Assembly (NCBI GenBank): GCA_024278215.1 | Contig: JAJRTR010000052.1 | Location: forward strand, 1-64,000 | Source: a bacterium | Lineage (GTDB): Bacteria; UBP15; UBA6099; JAJRTR01 | Length of the DNA stretch: 64,000 nt | Direction of reading: 5' to 3' | Shown here: positions 47,281-57,235 of the stretch, one piece after another | How the letters are laid out: each line of letters opens with the position of its first letter | Position numbering within the stretch: position 1 is the first letter of the stretch | Made by a program: the position numbers and the translations under genes | Notes under the pieces: model-generated | Database searches by the model: none | What the model saw: only the letters and a program-made list of their open reading frames with translations | What the model was told of the DNA's origin: nothing

Positions 47281-49155
47281 ATGCGGGAAGTTGTGGACCT
47301 TGAACTGTTTTTTGATTCCATGCCGGACATGATTGCGATTCTGGACACGGATTTTAAGATTATCCGTGTCAACAGAGCAATGGCCGCCAGGTTGGCGACA
47401 ACGCCGGGAGATTGTGTCGGGCTGACGTGTTACTCGACCGTGCACGGAACGGAGGAGCCGCCGGCCTACTGCCCTTTCAAGAAGTTGTTGGATGATAAGA
47501 AACCACACAACGTGGAGATATCCGAAGAGCGACTTGGCGGCGAAATGGAAGTATCGGTTATCCCGTTGAAGAAGGAATCCGGTGAGTTGTCCGGCTGTAT
47601 CCATATAGCGAAGGATATAACGGAACTGCGCAGAAGCAAGAATGAACTCGAAGCGGCGGAATTACGAATGAGGACCATCATGGAGAATGTGCCGGTGGGT
47701 ATTTTCCGCAATACGCCGGGGAGCAAGGGCAAGTTCCTGATGGCGAATGTCGCGCTGGCGAGAATGTTCGGTTTCGAGACTGTGGACGAGATAATGAGTG
47801 TCCCCGTGGAAAGTCTTTACGCCGAACCCGAAAAACGCAAAGAATTTTCCGATAAGTTGCTTGCCACGGGAGACGTCAACAGAGAAAAGATACTTCTTAA
47901 AAGGCGAGACGGCTCCGAACTGACCGCGCGCATTTCCGCGAAAGCTGTAGCGGGAGAAGATGGGGATATAGAATATTTCGACGGTATAATTGAAGACATA
48001 ACAGTGCAGGAAAGCTTAAGGAAACAGTTGATTCACTCCCAGAAAATGGAATCGGTCGGCCGGCTGGCGGGCGGCATAGCCCATGAATTCAACAATATGC
48101 TCGGAGTTATTATGGGCAACGCCCACCTGGCATTGATGGACCTGAAAAAGGGTGATGCTTTTTATGATGAATTCATTTCAGTGATGAAGGCAGCCGAGCG
48201 CTCGAAAGAGATCACTATGAAGATGCTTGCGTTCGCCCGCAAGGACAAACTGGTCGTTGCCGAAATCAATGTTGTAGACATCATTAAAGACATCACGCTG
48301 ATGCTTGATAGAAGCGTTTCCAAAAAAATCGAGATCACAAGCCGTACGAGCGATGTTTATGTGGAAGTCGATATCAACCAGATTCAACAGGTGTTGCTGA
48401 GCGTGTGCAACAACGCCGTGGACGCCATGCCGGGCGGCGGTCGGCTCGTGATCGAATGTGCCGAGGCCCGTTTCGAGCGGGATGTCCGCATCCACGGCGA
48501 CACGCTCGGCAAAGGCGACTATTGCCGCATAAGGATTTCAGACAACGGGGAAGGGATTCCCGCTGATATTCTGCCCGGGATTTTCGATCCTTTCTACACG
48601 ACAAAAGAGACCGGAGCAGGCACCGGGATGGGGCTTTCGATAGCGCACGGAATTATCGAAAATCATAACGGGCGTATTTTTGTCGACAGTCGTGTGGGGC
48701 ACGGCACGGATGTCGAAATATTTCTGCCCGCGGTCGCCGGACCTTCAAAAGAAGAGGAGTCGCGTAAGAAACAAGAAAACGTAAAACACGGTCTCGAAAC
48801 CATTCTTGTCGTGGATGACGAGATATTTATACTCGAGATGATGGGCAAAATGCTCTTCAGGCTGGGATACACTGTCAAACTCGCCGGTTCCGGGCGGGAA
48901 GCCATAGATATTTACAGGGAATCCCCGGAAAAAATCGATGTGGTAATTCTGGATATGGTTATGCCCGGCATGGGCGGGCCGGAAGTATTCTCTGCGCTGA
49001 AAAAGATCGATCCCGACGTTAGAGTGATAGCAGCATCCGGCTACTGCGTAGGCGACCAGGCGGAAGAACTACCGGCAAACGGCGCGAAAGTATTTATTCA
49101 AAAGCCTTTCGAGATTCAGGAACTTACAAAAGCGATCAGGGAAGTACTGGCGTGA
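47281..49155 (+). CDS. PAS hybrid sensor histidine kinase with C-terminal REC
   Basis: PAS repeats, GRLAGGIAHEFNNMLGVIMGNAHLAL, GAGTGMGLSIAHGII, C-terminal ILVVDDEIFILEMM...VVILDMVMPGMGG. Confidence 0.92.
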   Translation: MREVVDLELFFDSMPDMIAILDTDFKIIRVNRAMAARLATTPGDCVGLTCYSTVHGTEEPPAYCPFKKLLDDKKPHNVEISEERLGGEMEVSVIPLKKESGELSGCIHIAKDITELRRSKNELEAAELRMRTIMENVPVGIFRNTPGSKGKFLMANVALARMFGFETVDEIMSVPVESLYAEPEKRKEFSDKLLATGDVNREKILLKRRDGSELTARISAKAVAGEDGDIEYFDGIIEDITVQESLRKQLIHSQKMESVGRLAGGIAHEFNNMLGVIMGNAHLALMDLKKGDAFYDEFISVMKAAERSKEITMKMLAFARKDKLVVAEINVVDIIKDITLMLDRSVSKKIEITSRTSDVYVEVDINQIQQVLLSVCNNAVDAMPGGGRLVIECAEARFERDVRIHGDTLGKGDYCRIRISDNGEGIPADILPGIFDPFYTTKETGAGTGMGLSIAHGIIENHNGRIFVDSRVGHGTDVEIFLPAVAGPSKEEESRKKQENVKHGLETILVVDDEIFILEMMGKMLFRLGYTVKLAGSGREAIDIYRESPEKIDVVILDMVMPGMGGPEVFSALKKIDPDVRVIAASGYCVGDQAEELPANGAKVFIQKPFEIQELTKAIREVLA

Positions 49156-52100
49156 GAAAGCCGGACATGGGAAAAAAGACACGCGAAAAACCGGAAACAG
49201 GTGCGCCGGGCGCCGGCGCGTCCTCCGCCGGGAGAGTGCTCCGCCTGAATGTCATGCTGCCGATTATTATCTTTGTCGTCATGGGTATGTCATTTGCTGT
49301 AATAGCGATCTTTCAGGTCGGTACCAATGCGCGACGGGTTTCATTGGATAAACGCATCATCGATGCCGAAACCAACTACAACTATATGCTGGAGAACGAC
49401 ACGAATCGCCTGGGCCAGACTATCGACGCGATTATGCTGAACAAGGACATCAGGGAGGCGCTTATCGCAAAGGACCGCGAAAAGCTTTTAGCTCTTTCCG
49501 CATCCCAGTTTGAAAATTTCAGAGACAAGTACGCGACGACACACTTCTACTACATGCTTCCGGATCGTACAGTGTTGTTGCGTGTCCACAACCCTTCGAG
49601 ATACGGCGATGTCGTGGACAGGCTGACAACGCTCGAGGCCGCTATCACTGGTAAGCCTTCCAGCGGTATCGAGTACGGCCCTTATCACACCTTTACGCTC
49701 CGTGTGGTGCATCCCTGGTATGTCGGTGATGAGTTGATCGGATTCGTGGAACTGGGCGAAGAGATCGGACACATCGCGCCGACCCTGGCGCAATTGCTTG
49801 ATTGCGATTTCATCTTCACGCTTTCCAAAAAGGGGCTGGACCGCGCAAAGTGGGAAGAAGGGCTTCGCATGATCGGCAGAACAGGCGACTGGGACCGTTA
49901 TAAGTCGATTGTAGTCACCGGGCAGACACGAAGAAGCTTTTCCGATGCCGTTCGTGCCAGGATAGAACAATTATCAGGAGTGCACAAGAAAGGGCAGCTC
50001 GGCATTCTGTTCGCAGACGGCAACAAACATTATGGGATAGGCGTTTTCGGAGTTCGGGATATGGAGGAGACCGAAAGAGGACACATGGTTGTCCTGGTGG
50101 ACCTGACCCGTGATGTCGCTTTCGCAAGACGCGTAACCACCATCCTTTTGCACGTGCTGATCGGCTCTTCCCTGCTTCTGCTGCTGCTGCTTTCGCGGTT
50201 CCTGCGAAGCGCGGAAAACACTATTGTAGACTATGAATCGACGTTACAAAGAAACAGCGAGGAACTTGTTTTGCTCAATATGCAGCTTCGTGAAGATATC
50301 GAAGTGCGGAAACGGCTCGAAGAAAAACTTGTCGAACGCTCGACGGAACTGGACCTGATCTTCAACAGCGCGCCTGTAGTGCTCATATTGACAGACGGCA
50401 ACGCACGCATCGAGAAATACAACAAAGCGGGCGCTGTGCTGATGGATTGCTCCCCGGATAATGTCTCCGGGAGGCTCTGCGGCGATGTCTTGAAGTGTGT
50501 GACTACCGCCGACGGCACGGAATGCGGCAGTGGTGAGGCATGCTCGTATTGTCATTTTCGCAATTCCGTCGAGGAAACATACAGGACGGGGAAAAGTATC
50601 GGTCCGATTGAAGTTGAACTCAACATTGACGACGGAGAGGCAAGAAGCGTCCGCTACTATATCATCAACACATCATATATGACATTGGGCGGTGAGGGGA
50701 AAGTCCTTATCTGTCTTTCCGACATAACGGAACAGAAAGCCATACGCGACACGCTGCAAAAGAACGATGAGCTTCTCAGGGATTTCCTGGACAGCGCAAA
50801 CGACATGATTCAAATCGTGGCTCCGGACGGAGGCATACTATACACAAACAACGCATGGCGCGAAACACTCGGATACACAGAGGAAGAGGTAGCCTCCCTG
50901 AATATTCGGGACATAATCCACGCCGACAGCCTGCCCCATTGCATGGAATTGCTGGAAAAAATGTTTTCCGGCGAAAATATTGACTTTATTGATACCGTGT
51001 TTGTTACAAAATACGGCGACAGGATTGATGTCGAGGGGAATATCAACTGCCGTTTTGAAGAGGGCCGCCCCGTGTCCACAAGAGGCATTTTCAGGAATGT
51101 CACAGAACGGAATATGATGCTATCCGAACTAAGGGAGAGTGAATCCAACCTTAATTCGATTATGGAGAATTCTCCCAACATCATTTCCTTGAAAGACATT
51201 ACGGGAAACTATATTTTCGTAAACAGGGTTTTCGAAAAAGTATTCGATATATCACGTGACGACATTGTAAGCGGAAACGATTACAACCTGTTCCCGCCGG
51301 AAATCGCGAGCGTCATCAGGAAGAGCGATATGCAGGTTGTGAAATCCGGAAAGCAGATGGAATTCGAGGAAACTGTTTTCGTGGGCAACAGTCTGCAATC
51401 GTACCTGACAGTAAAATTCCCCATCCTCGACAGTTTGGGAAATTCTGTTGCTATATGCAGCATGGGAACAGATATATCTTCGCGAAAAGAGATCGAAGAC
51501 GCCTTGAAATCCCTCGCCGGGGAAACTGCTTCATACACCGGAGAGATGTTTTTCAAAGTCCTTGCGAAAAGTCTCGCCCGCGTTTTCAGCGCAAGATACG
51601 CGTTCATAGCCAGGTGCGATCCGGACAGGCCGGATAAAATCAGGACGATTGTCTTCTGTGATGACGGCAGGTATGTGGAGAATATCGAGTATGTGCTGGA
51701 AGGAACTCCCTGCGGTGAAGTATGCAAAACGCGCAGAATCGTTCTTTATGCGGAACACGTGCGGAAACACTTTGTAGATGATGAATCACTTGCGGATTTA
51801 AACATTGAAAGCTACCTTGGGGCTCCTGTCCTCGATGCTTCCGGTAACCTGTGCGGTATCATAGCGGTCATGGACGATTCGCCGATGAGGGGTGTCGAAA
51901 GCAAGTTTTCGATCATTGAGGTTTTCGCCATGCGGACCGGTGCCGAGATAGACAGGCTGGACATAGAAAAGGAACTGAGGAACCAGCAGGATATACTCGA
52001 GGAAACTGTCGAAGAGCGCACTGCCGAACTGGCTGTTCTCAACGAGCAGTTGAGCCGGTTCTCCCGGAAATTGATTCGCGCCCAGGAAAAGGAACGCGCT

Positions 52101-52700
52101 AACCTGTCGCGGGAGTTGCACGACCAGATCGGGCAGCTTATTACCGCTCTTTCCATGGGGCTGCAATGGCTCAGGATACAGCCCGGACTGGACCAGAATC
52201 GCGTGACCATGCTGGCCGACATAACTGAAAAGATATCCATTGAAACCCGCCGGATATGCAAGGGGCTGCGGCCTCTGGCGCTCGACCGCCTCGGCTTGCT
52301 GAGAGCAATTGAAGAGCTGACCAGGGAAACTTTTGAACACTCGGGCATCAACCCCAGTGTTTCAATCAGAGGTATCGACGAAGACAAAATACATCCCGAT
52401 GTCGAGATCGACATTTTCAGAATTGTACAGGAAGCCTTTACGAATATAGTCAAGTATTCCGATGCCGACAATGTTTTTCTGAGTTTTTCCATGGAAAATG
52501 AGGAATTGATATTGTGCATCAAAGATGATGGCGTAGGTGCCGGAGATGTTAAGACACATAAGAGAGGTCTGGGCATTATGGGCATGAAGGAACGCGCGGA
52601 AATGTTCGGGGGATCACTGGTGGTAAGTTCCGGTCCGGGGAAAGGAACGGAATTATTACTGCGAATTCCGTTTGATCGCACAACAGACGGGGAATATTAA
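49152..52700 (+). CDS. Large multi-PAS/GAF sensor kinase with HisKA_3-type kinase core
   Basis: N-terminal TM and periplasmic dCache-like domain, several PAS, GAF, LSRELHDQIGQLITALSMGLQWL, GLGIMGMKERAEMFGGSL; GTGA overlap with previous gene. Confidence 0.9.
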   Translation: MRKPDMGKKTREKPETGAPGAGASSAGRVLRLNVMLPIIIFVVMGMSFAVIAIFQVGTNARRVSLDKRIIDAETNYNYMLENDTNRLGQTIDAIMLNKDIREALIAKDREKLLALSASQFENFRDKYATTHFYYMLPDRTVLLRVHNPSRYGDVVDRLTTLEAAITGKPSSGIEYGPYHTFTLRVVHPWYVGDELIGFVELGEEIGHIAPTLAQLLDCDFIFTLSKKGLDRAKWEEGLRMIGRTGDWDRYKSIVVTGQTRRSFSDAVRARIEQLSGVHKKGQLGILFADGNKHYGIGVFGVRDMEETERGHMVVLVDLTRDVAFARRVTTILLHVLIGSSLLLLLLLSRFLRSAENTIVDYESTLQRNSEELVLLNMQLREDIEVRKRLEEKLVERSTELDLIFNSAPVVLILTDGNARIEKYNKAGAVLMDCSPDNVSGRLCGDVLKCVTTADGTECGSGEACSYCHFRNSVEETYRTGKSIGPIEVELNIDDGEARSVRYYIINTSYMTLGGEGKVLICLSDITEQKAIRDTLQKNDELLRDFLDSANDMIQIVAPDGGILYTNNAWRETLGYTEEEVASLNIRDIIHADSLPHCMELLEKMFSGENIDFIDTVFVTKYGDRIDVEGNINCRFEEGRPVSTRGIFRNVTERNMMLSELRESESNLNSIMENSPNIISLKDITGNYIFVNRVFEKVFDISRDDIVSGNDYNLFPPEIASVIRKSDMQVVKSGKQMEFEETVFVGNSLQSYLTVKFPILDSLGNSVAICSMGTDISSRKEIEDALKSLAGETASYTGEMFFKVLAKSLARVFSARYAFIARCDPDRPDKIRTIVFCDDGRYVENIEYVLEGTPCGEVCKTRRIVLYAEHVRKHFVDDESLADLNIESYLGAPVLDASGNLCGIIAVMDDSPMRGVESKFSIIEVFAMRTGAEIDRLDIEKELRNQQDILEETVEERTAELAVLNEQLSRFSRKLIRAQEKERANLSRELHDQIGQLITALSMGLQWLRIQPGLDQNRVTMLADITEKISIETRRICKGLRPLALDRLGLLRAIEELTRETFEHSGINPSVSIRGIDEDKIHPDVEIDIFRIVQEAFTNIVKYSDADNVFLSFSMENEELILCIKDDGVGAGDVKTHKRGLGIMGMKERAEMFGGSLVVSSGPGKGTELLLRIPFDRTTDGEY

Positions 52701-52715
52701 CATGACGTTATTGGT

Positions 52716-53366
52716 TTGGAGAAATATATGATAAAAGTATTAGTGGTCGACGACCATGAGCTTGTAAGGGCGGGCATCACCATGCTGATTGATGCTATAG
52801 ACGACATTCATGCAGTTGCGGAAGCGGGAACCGGCCATGAAGCCGTGCGGCTTTGCGAGAAAGAAAAACCGGATGTTGTCCTTCTCGATCTCGATCTCCC
52901 GGATATCGACGGTTTTGAAGTTACGCAGCAGATTCTCGCGATGAATCCCGATGTGAAGATTCTTGTGCTGACTATGCACGACAGCGAGGAGTTTTCCGAG
53001 CGGATTATGAAAATGGGCGCTGCGGGCTATATTATAAAAGGAATATCTCCCCAGGAATTGCCGAACGCTATAAGGAAGGTCTACAGCGGTGGCAAATACG
53101 TCTCGTCTTCGATAATGGAGAAAATGGCCTTCAGCAAAATTGATAAAGATAAGGAATCGCCTTTGCAGCTATTATCCGACAGGGAACTCCAGGTTCTCAT
53201 CAGACTCGCGAAGGGAGGAGAACAATCGGAGATAGCCGACGAGTTGTGCATCAGCATCAGCACCGTCGGCACTTACAGGCAAAGAATATTCGACAAGCTT
53301 GGTTTCAGAAACATTGCGGAACTGGTTCACTTTTCCATCAGAAACAAAGTGATCGATAACTTTTGA
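52716..53366 (+). CDS. NarL/FixJ-type (LuxR HTH) response regulator
   Basis: IKVLVVDDHELVRAGI...VVLLDLDLPDIDG...LSDRELQVLIRLAKGGEQSEIADELCISISTVGTYRQRIFDKLG. Confidence 0.93.
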   Translation: MEKYMIKVLVVDDHELVRAGITMLIDAIDDIHAVAEAGTGHEAVRLCEKEKPDVVLLDLDLPDIDGFEVTQQILAMNPDVKILVLTMHDSEEFSERIMKMGAAGYIIKGISPQELPNAIRKVYSGGKYVSSSIMEKMAFSKIDKDKESPLQLLSDRELQVLIRLAKGGEQSEIADELCISISTVGTYRQRIFDKLGFRNIAELVHFSIRNKVIDNF

Positions 53367-53383
53367 GTTTTATACCTAACGCG

Positions 53384-53448
53384 GCATGACCGGAACCAAA
53401 AAGGTCGCATTTTCGTGCCCAAACAAATGCGGTTTGAGCACGGCACAC
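53384..53448. repeat. Dispersed repeat CATGACCGGAACCAAAAAGG...GCATTTTCGTGCCCAAACAAATGCGGTTTGAGCACGGCACAC
   Basis: Reverse copy at 61106-61169; divergent copies at 42904-42950 and 43640-43707. Confidence 0.75.
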
Positions 53449-53697
53449 GGTCTATAGTTTGAGCACGGCACACAGAGGTTCATCGTTCCTGCCATCTATC
53501 TATTTTTCATCGTTCCCAGGGTCTTCATTGGAAACGCCTTTACTGGAAGTTCCAGCTTCCACCAATCTCTTTTTCATCGTTTTTTTACCATCCTGCGTAG
53601 CATTTCATATGTTCAGGCAGGGTACGGTGACCCCGCCTACACTAAAAACGTCAATACAAAGTTGATTCGTGTATAATTATCCGTTTTCAATTCTTAT

Positions 53698-56433
53698 CTA
53701 CTTTTCACCATTTTTCTGCAATTCACTGAGTGTACCGCCGATACCTTGATCGTCCAGCAGTCGCAGGACCCCCTTGCTGATCTGGTCGCCCTGAGCAGCA
53801 ATATAGACATTTGAGTTGATGAGAATGTCTTCCCTTGTCATTTCGGTAAGGTTCCTGGCGAAATCGGCGTCTTCGATGCGACTGTTGGCTGCCATGAGGT
53901 TTATCTTCTCGACGCTGAGTTCGTCCATAACATGATAAAGTTTTCTCTCTTCGATGCCCATCGCCGCCCTGAGGTCGGACACATTATTGATGGCGTCATT
54001 GAATTTTTTGATGGGGTCCATTCCGGTCTGTATCATAAGAGAGTCTATCTGCGGGGAAACCGAAGGGGTATAGCTGTAGACATCGGGAGCCACCACAAGA
54101 TTAGCCGGCGTCGAGACCATAGTGCCGCGCACCTGTACATAAGGTTTCCCGGCGGGTGTCGTGAAGTCTGTCACACCGGAGCCGGCGGTTATAAGCTGGT
54201 CTGTCCAGTTGATGCCGTCGGAGCTTGCCCATACGTCGAATCCTGTTACTGCGTCATTGGTAACGCCGACAATACTTGCATCTATATTATCACCCACATA
54301 AGCGGGGTTGGTTCTGTAGGAACCGTTCGGCAAGTATTCGAAGAACCTGTGGCCGGTAATTTCATTGTTCCAGCCGGGATTGCTGTCAAGACTGTCCGCG
54401 ATCTGGGTTGTACCGTAGAAAATATCCATCTCATTTACGGGGCCGCCGTCTGTCCTGCCGCCGCCCATTACACGTTCGACATTCGACATGCGGAATGACG
54501 CATCCGGCTGTGCATTGAATTTAATAGTGAATCCATCCATCTGTCCGCCGGTTGCCATGTCGCAGTAAACTTCTTCATAAGCGCCGGCCTGCGTTATATC
54601 CGAGTTCGGTATCGAATCATAATTAGTCCTGCTTCCGGTTACTCCATAAACGCCGTCCCGGTATCCGGACAACCCGGCACTTAATGCCGGTTCTCCGACA
54701 CTATCTCCCTGGTCGCCGGTCCAGTCTGTACTGAGCGTGGTTATCTCGTCGATAGTGACAGCGCCGCTGCCGTCGAATACGGAAAAGTATGATTGCCATA
54801 TCACACTGCCCAGCGCGCCCCCGCCCCAGTACCTGACGGAAACTGTATAATCGATCGAACCGTCCGTCTGTGGATTCGCCGTGTTGACACTTATAACAAT
54901 GGAGTGTGTATTCGCTTTATCGGGAGAACTTGTTGTTTTTACATCGGTGCCGAGTTGCAGATATCCAGGGTTTCCGCTTGGATCGACATCGACCATGTTG
55001 TTGAGACTGCTCATCCACTCCTGTTGCGTGTCGATCAGGAGTGCTGCTCCGGTCCGGTCCGTCAGCTTGAGATTCGAGAGCCCCAGTGCATTCGCGTGCA
55101 GATTCAGGGCCGAGAGGTTGTCTCTCCAATTATCGCCGTTATCTGAGCCAATCTGGATCGAACCGGGGTCCGACAACTGGAGTGAAAGGTCGGTGACGGC
55201 CGGTGTGCCGTACTGTACTCCGTTGCTGTTAAGCGTAATCTCGGCCCGCAGGTATCGCTGATTGTAGTCAAAAGTAGCGCCGTTGTCGGTTATGGGAAGG
55301 GCGGTCCAGTCGCCGGGGAAAGCGGGATTGCCCGTCGCGCTTTCGTAAAGAACGATCTGCGCGCCCTGTCCGCCGGTGATAATGGAGTTATAGTTGAGAA
55401 CCGCCTGTCCGCCTGATGTTCTCGTGTCGATAGGGGCGGTGTAATAGGATGCGGGGTTGGCAGCGATGTCTGTGAAATATTGCGAATAGAAAACCGCCGG
55501 TCTGGTGTCGCCAAGGAGCGTGGAGCCGAAATACATTGCTACCGGTTCATTGTTTCTGTTTGTAAGCTGAAGGTCCCATTTCGAGCCGACATCGACCTCT
55601 ATGTCGACAGAAGCGAGTGTGCTGAAACTATTGGTGGCGGTTCTGTCGAAGGTAATTGTATTGCCTGCAATTACACAATTGCTGGCGTTCGAGAGGTTTG
55701 CTCCCGCTTCGAAAGTCAGCGTTCCCTTCAACTGGCCGGTACCACCGACAGTCTCACCACCGATATAGAGTCTTGCGGTATATTTTCCTGTTGTCGGGTC
55801 GTAGCCGCTGCCGGGGGCGCTGCCGTCTACCCATATATCCATCGTGTCGTCATTTATGTCGCCTATCGGATTGTTCCAGTGTGCCTGTGTGTTCCAGTCC
55901 TGATATGCGAGCTGCACATTGCCGGGTGCGCTGTTCAGGTCTATTAAAGACGAGTCGTAAACAGCGTTGGCGGACGCCCAGTCGGCCTGGGAGTCGAAAG
56001 TATATTGTTGGCCTGTCGCTCCGCTCAGCAGTTGTTTGCTGTTGAATGTAACCGTTTCGGAAAGCCTGTCGATTTCGGCGAGGATGGAATCGACTTCGTC
56101 CTGCATGTCCTGTATGTCCGACGAGGATAGAGTGGCTTCGTTGGATGCCCTTACGGCCAGATCGCGGCCCCGCTGCAACAGGCTGTGTATCTCTTTCATG
56201 CCGCCTTCCGCCGTCTGGATCATGGATAAAGCGTCCTGCGTGTTCTGTATCGCTGTGTTTAATCCGCCTATGGTGGCACGCAGATTCGAGGATATGGCTA
56301 TTCCGTGCGGGTCGTCCGCACCGCGGTTTATCCTTAGCCCCGACGAAAGTCTTTCCTTTATCGTTCCTGTTTTAGTGAAATGAGCTCTTCTGTCGTTATT
56401 ATTGACCATGGCCCAAAGACTATTGATTTCCAT
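53698..56433 (-). CDS. Giant flagellin with large central insertion
   Basis: N-terminal GTIKERLSSGLRINRGADDPHGIAISSNLRATIGGLNTAIQNTQDALSMIQTAEGGMKEI and C-terminal VEKINLMAANSRIEDADFARNLTEMTREDIL flank roughly 600 aa of beta-rich sequence. Confidence 0.9.
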   Translation of the reverse strand: MEINSLWAMVNNNDRRAHFTKTGTIKERLSSGLRINRGADDPHGIAISSNLRATIGGLNTAIQNTQDALSMIQTAEGGMKEIHSLLQRGRDLAVRASNEATLSSSDIQDMQDEVDSILAEIDRLSETVTFNSKQLLSGATGQQYTFDSQADWASANAVYDSSLIDLNSAPGNVQLAYQDWNTQAHWNNPIGDINDDTMDIWVDGSAPGSGYDPTTGKYTARLYIGGETVGGTGQLKGTLTFEAGANLSNASNCVIAGNTITFDRTATNSFSTLASVDIEVDVGSKWDLQLTNRNNEPVAMYFGSTLLGDTRPAVFYSQYFTDIAANPASYYTAPIDTRTSGGQAVLNYNSIITGGQGAQIVLYESATGNPAFPGDWTALPITDNGATFDYNQRYLRAEITLNSNGVQYGTPAVTDLSLQLSDPGSIQIGSDNGDNWRDNLSALNLHANALGLSNLKLTDRTGAALLIDTQQEWMSSLNNMVDVDPSGNPGYLQLGTDVKTTSSPDKANTHSIVISVNTANPQTDGSIDYTVSVRYWGGGALGSVIWQSYFSVFDGSGAVTIDEITTLSTDWTGDQGDSVGEPALSAGLSGYRDGVYGVTGSRTNYDSIPNSDITQAGAYEEVYCDMATGGQMDGFTIKFNAQPDASFRMSNVERVMGGGRTDGGPVNEMDIFYGTTQIADSLDSNPGWNNEITGHRFFEYLPNGSYRTNPAYVGDNIDASIVGVTNDAVTGFDVWASSDGINWTDQLITAGSGVTDFTTPAGKPYVQVRGTMVSTPANLVVAPDVYSYTPSVSPQIDSLMIQTGMDPIKKFNDAINNVSDLRAAMGIEERKLYHVMDELSVEKINLMAANSRIEDADFARNLTEMTREDILINSNVYIAAQGDQISKGVLRLLDDQGIGGTLSELQKNGEK

Positions 56434-56489
56434 AAAGCGCTCTCCCTTACCGTCACGCGACAGGTTCTGTGTTTAGTATTAGTTATTAA

Positions 56490-56595
56490 AACTGTGCGTT
56501 TTTCGATATCGTGTGTAAATTTCGTGGACATGACCGGGATTTGCCCTTATCGTGTCCCCGGAAATACAATTGCCTTTTACAAAAACGCACAAGTT
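56490..56595 (+). repeat. MITE-like element, short copy 5 with both terminal inverted repeats
   Basis: CTGTGCGTTTTTCGATATCGTG...GTGGACATGACCGGGATTTG...CCTTTTACAAAAACGCACAAGTTT. Confidence 0.75.
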
Positions 56596-57235
56596 TCAGT
56601 TAGTTACGCATTACGGTAATACTTTGACATGTGAGCGCCAGCCTGAAAGCAAACTCCTCGGGGTTAGCATACCCCGGAATGCAACACTTTAAACATGACG
56701 GCACAATTAACTAATTGTCAAAACCAACAGCACACTATGTGTACCGTACGCCGCCCAATACATAAATATAGTAGTAGTTTTTTGCTTCAATATATACCAA
56801 TCCACAGACTGCACGTGAACGTTATATAAATCCACTATTCTTTATATCGGAATTATTAAGAAAAAGTTTAGTATTTATTTCAAAAAGTGTTGCTTACCAG
56901 CCAATTGCAAATTATGTTTGCAGCGAGAGAACGGACGGAATTGCTCCGGGCAAGACGGATGCAAAGAAACGCAATGTCCACGACATGCTCCCGAAAGTGG
57001 CGTGGCCCGCATATTTCATAAATCCGGGGTACCCCTGGGAGGACGACTTTACGGTAAAGTTTTGTCGCCGATCAGGTTTTTATGGATACGGGAGATCTCA
57101 GCTTGCGTGTTCCGGATGAGAGCCTCGGAACGATGAAAAGCGGGTTCCGGTTCTCATCTCATTTCCAGAGATCGGCAGCGATGTAATAACGGATGAGACT
57201 TTCCCACTCGCCGACAAGCATATATAATCTGCACT

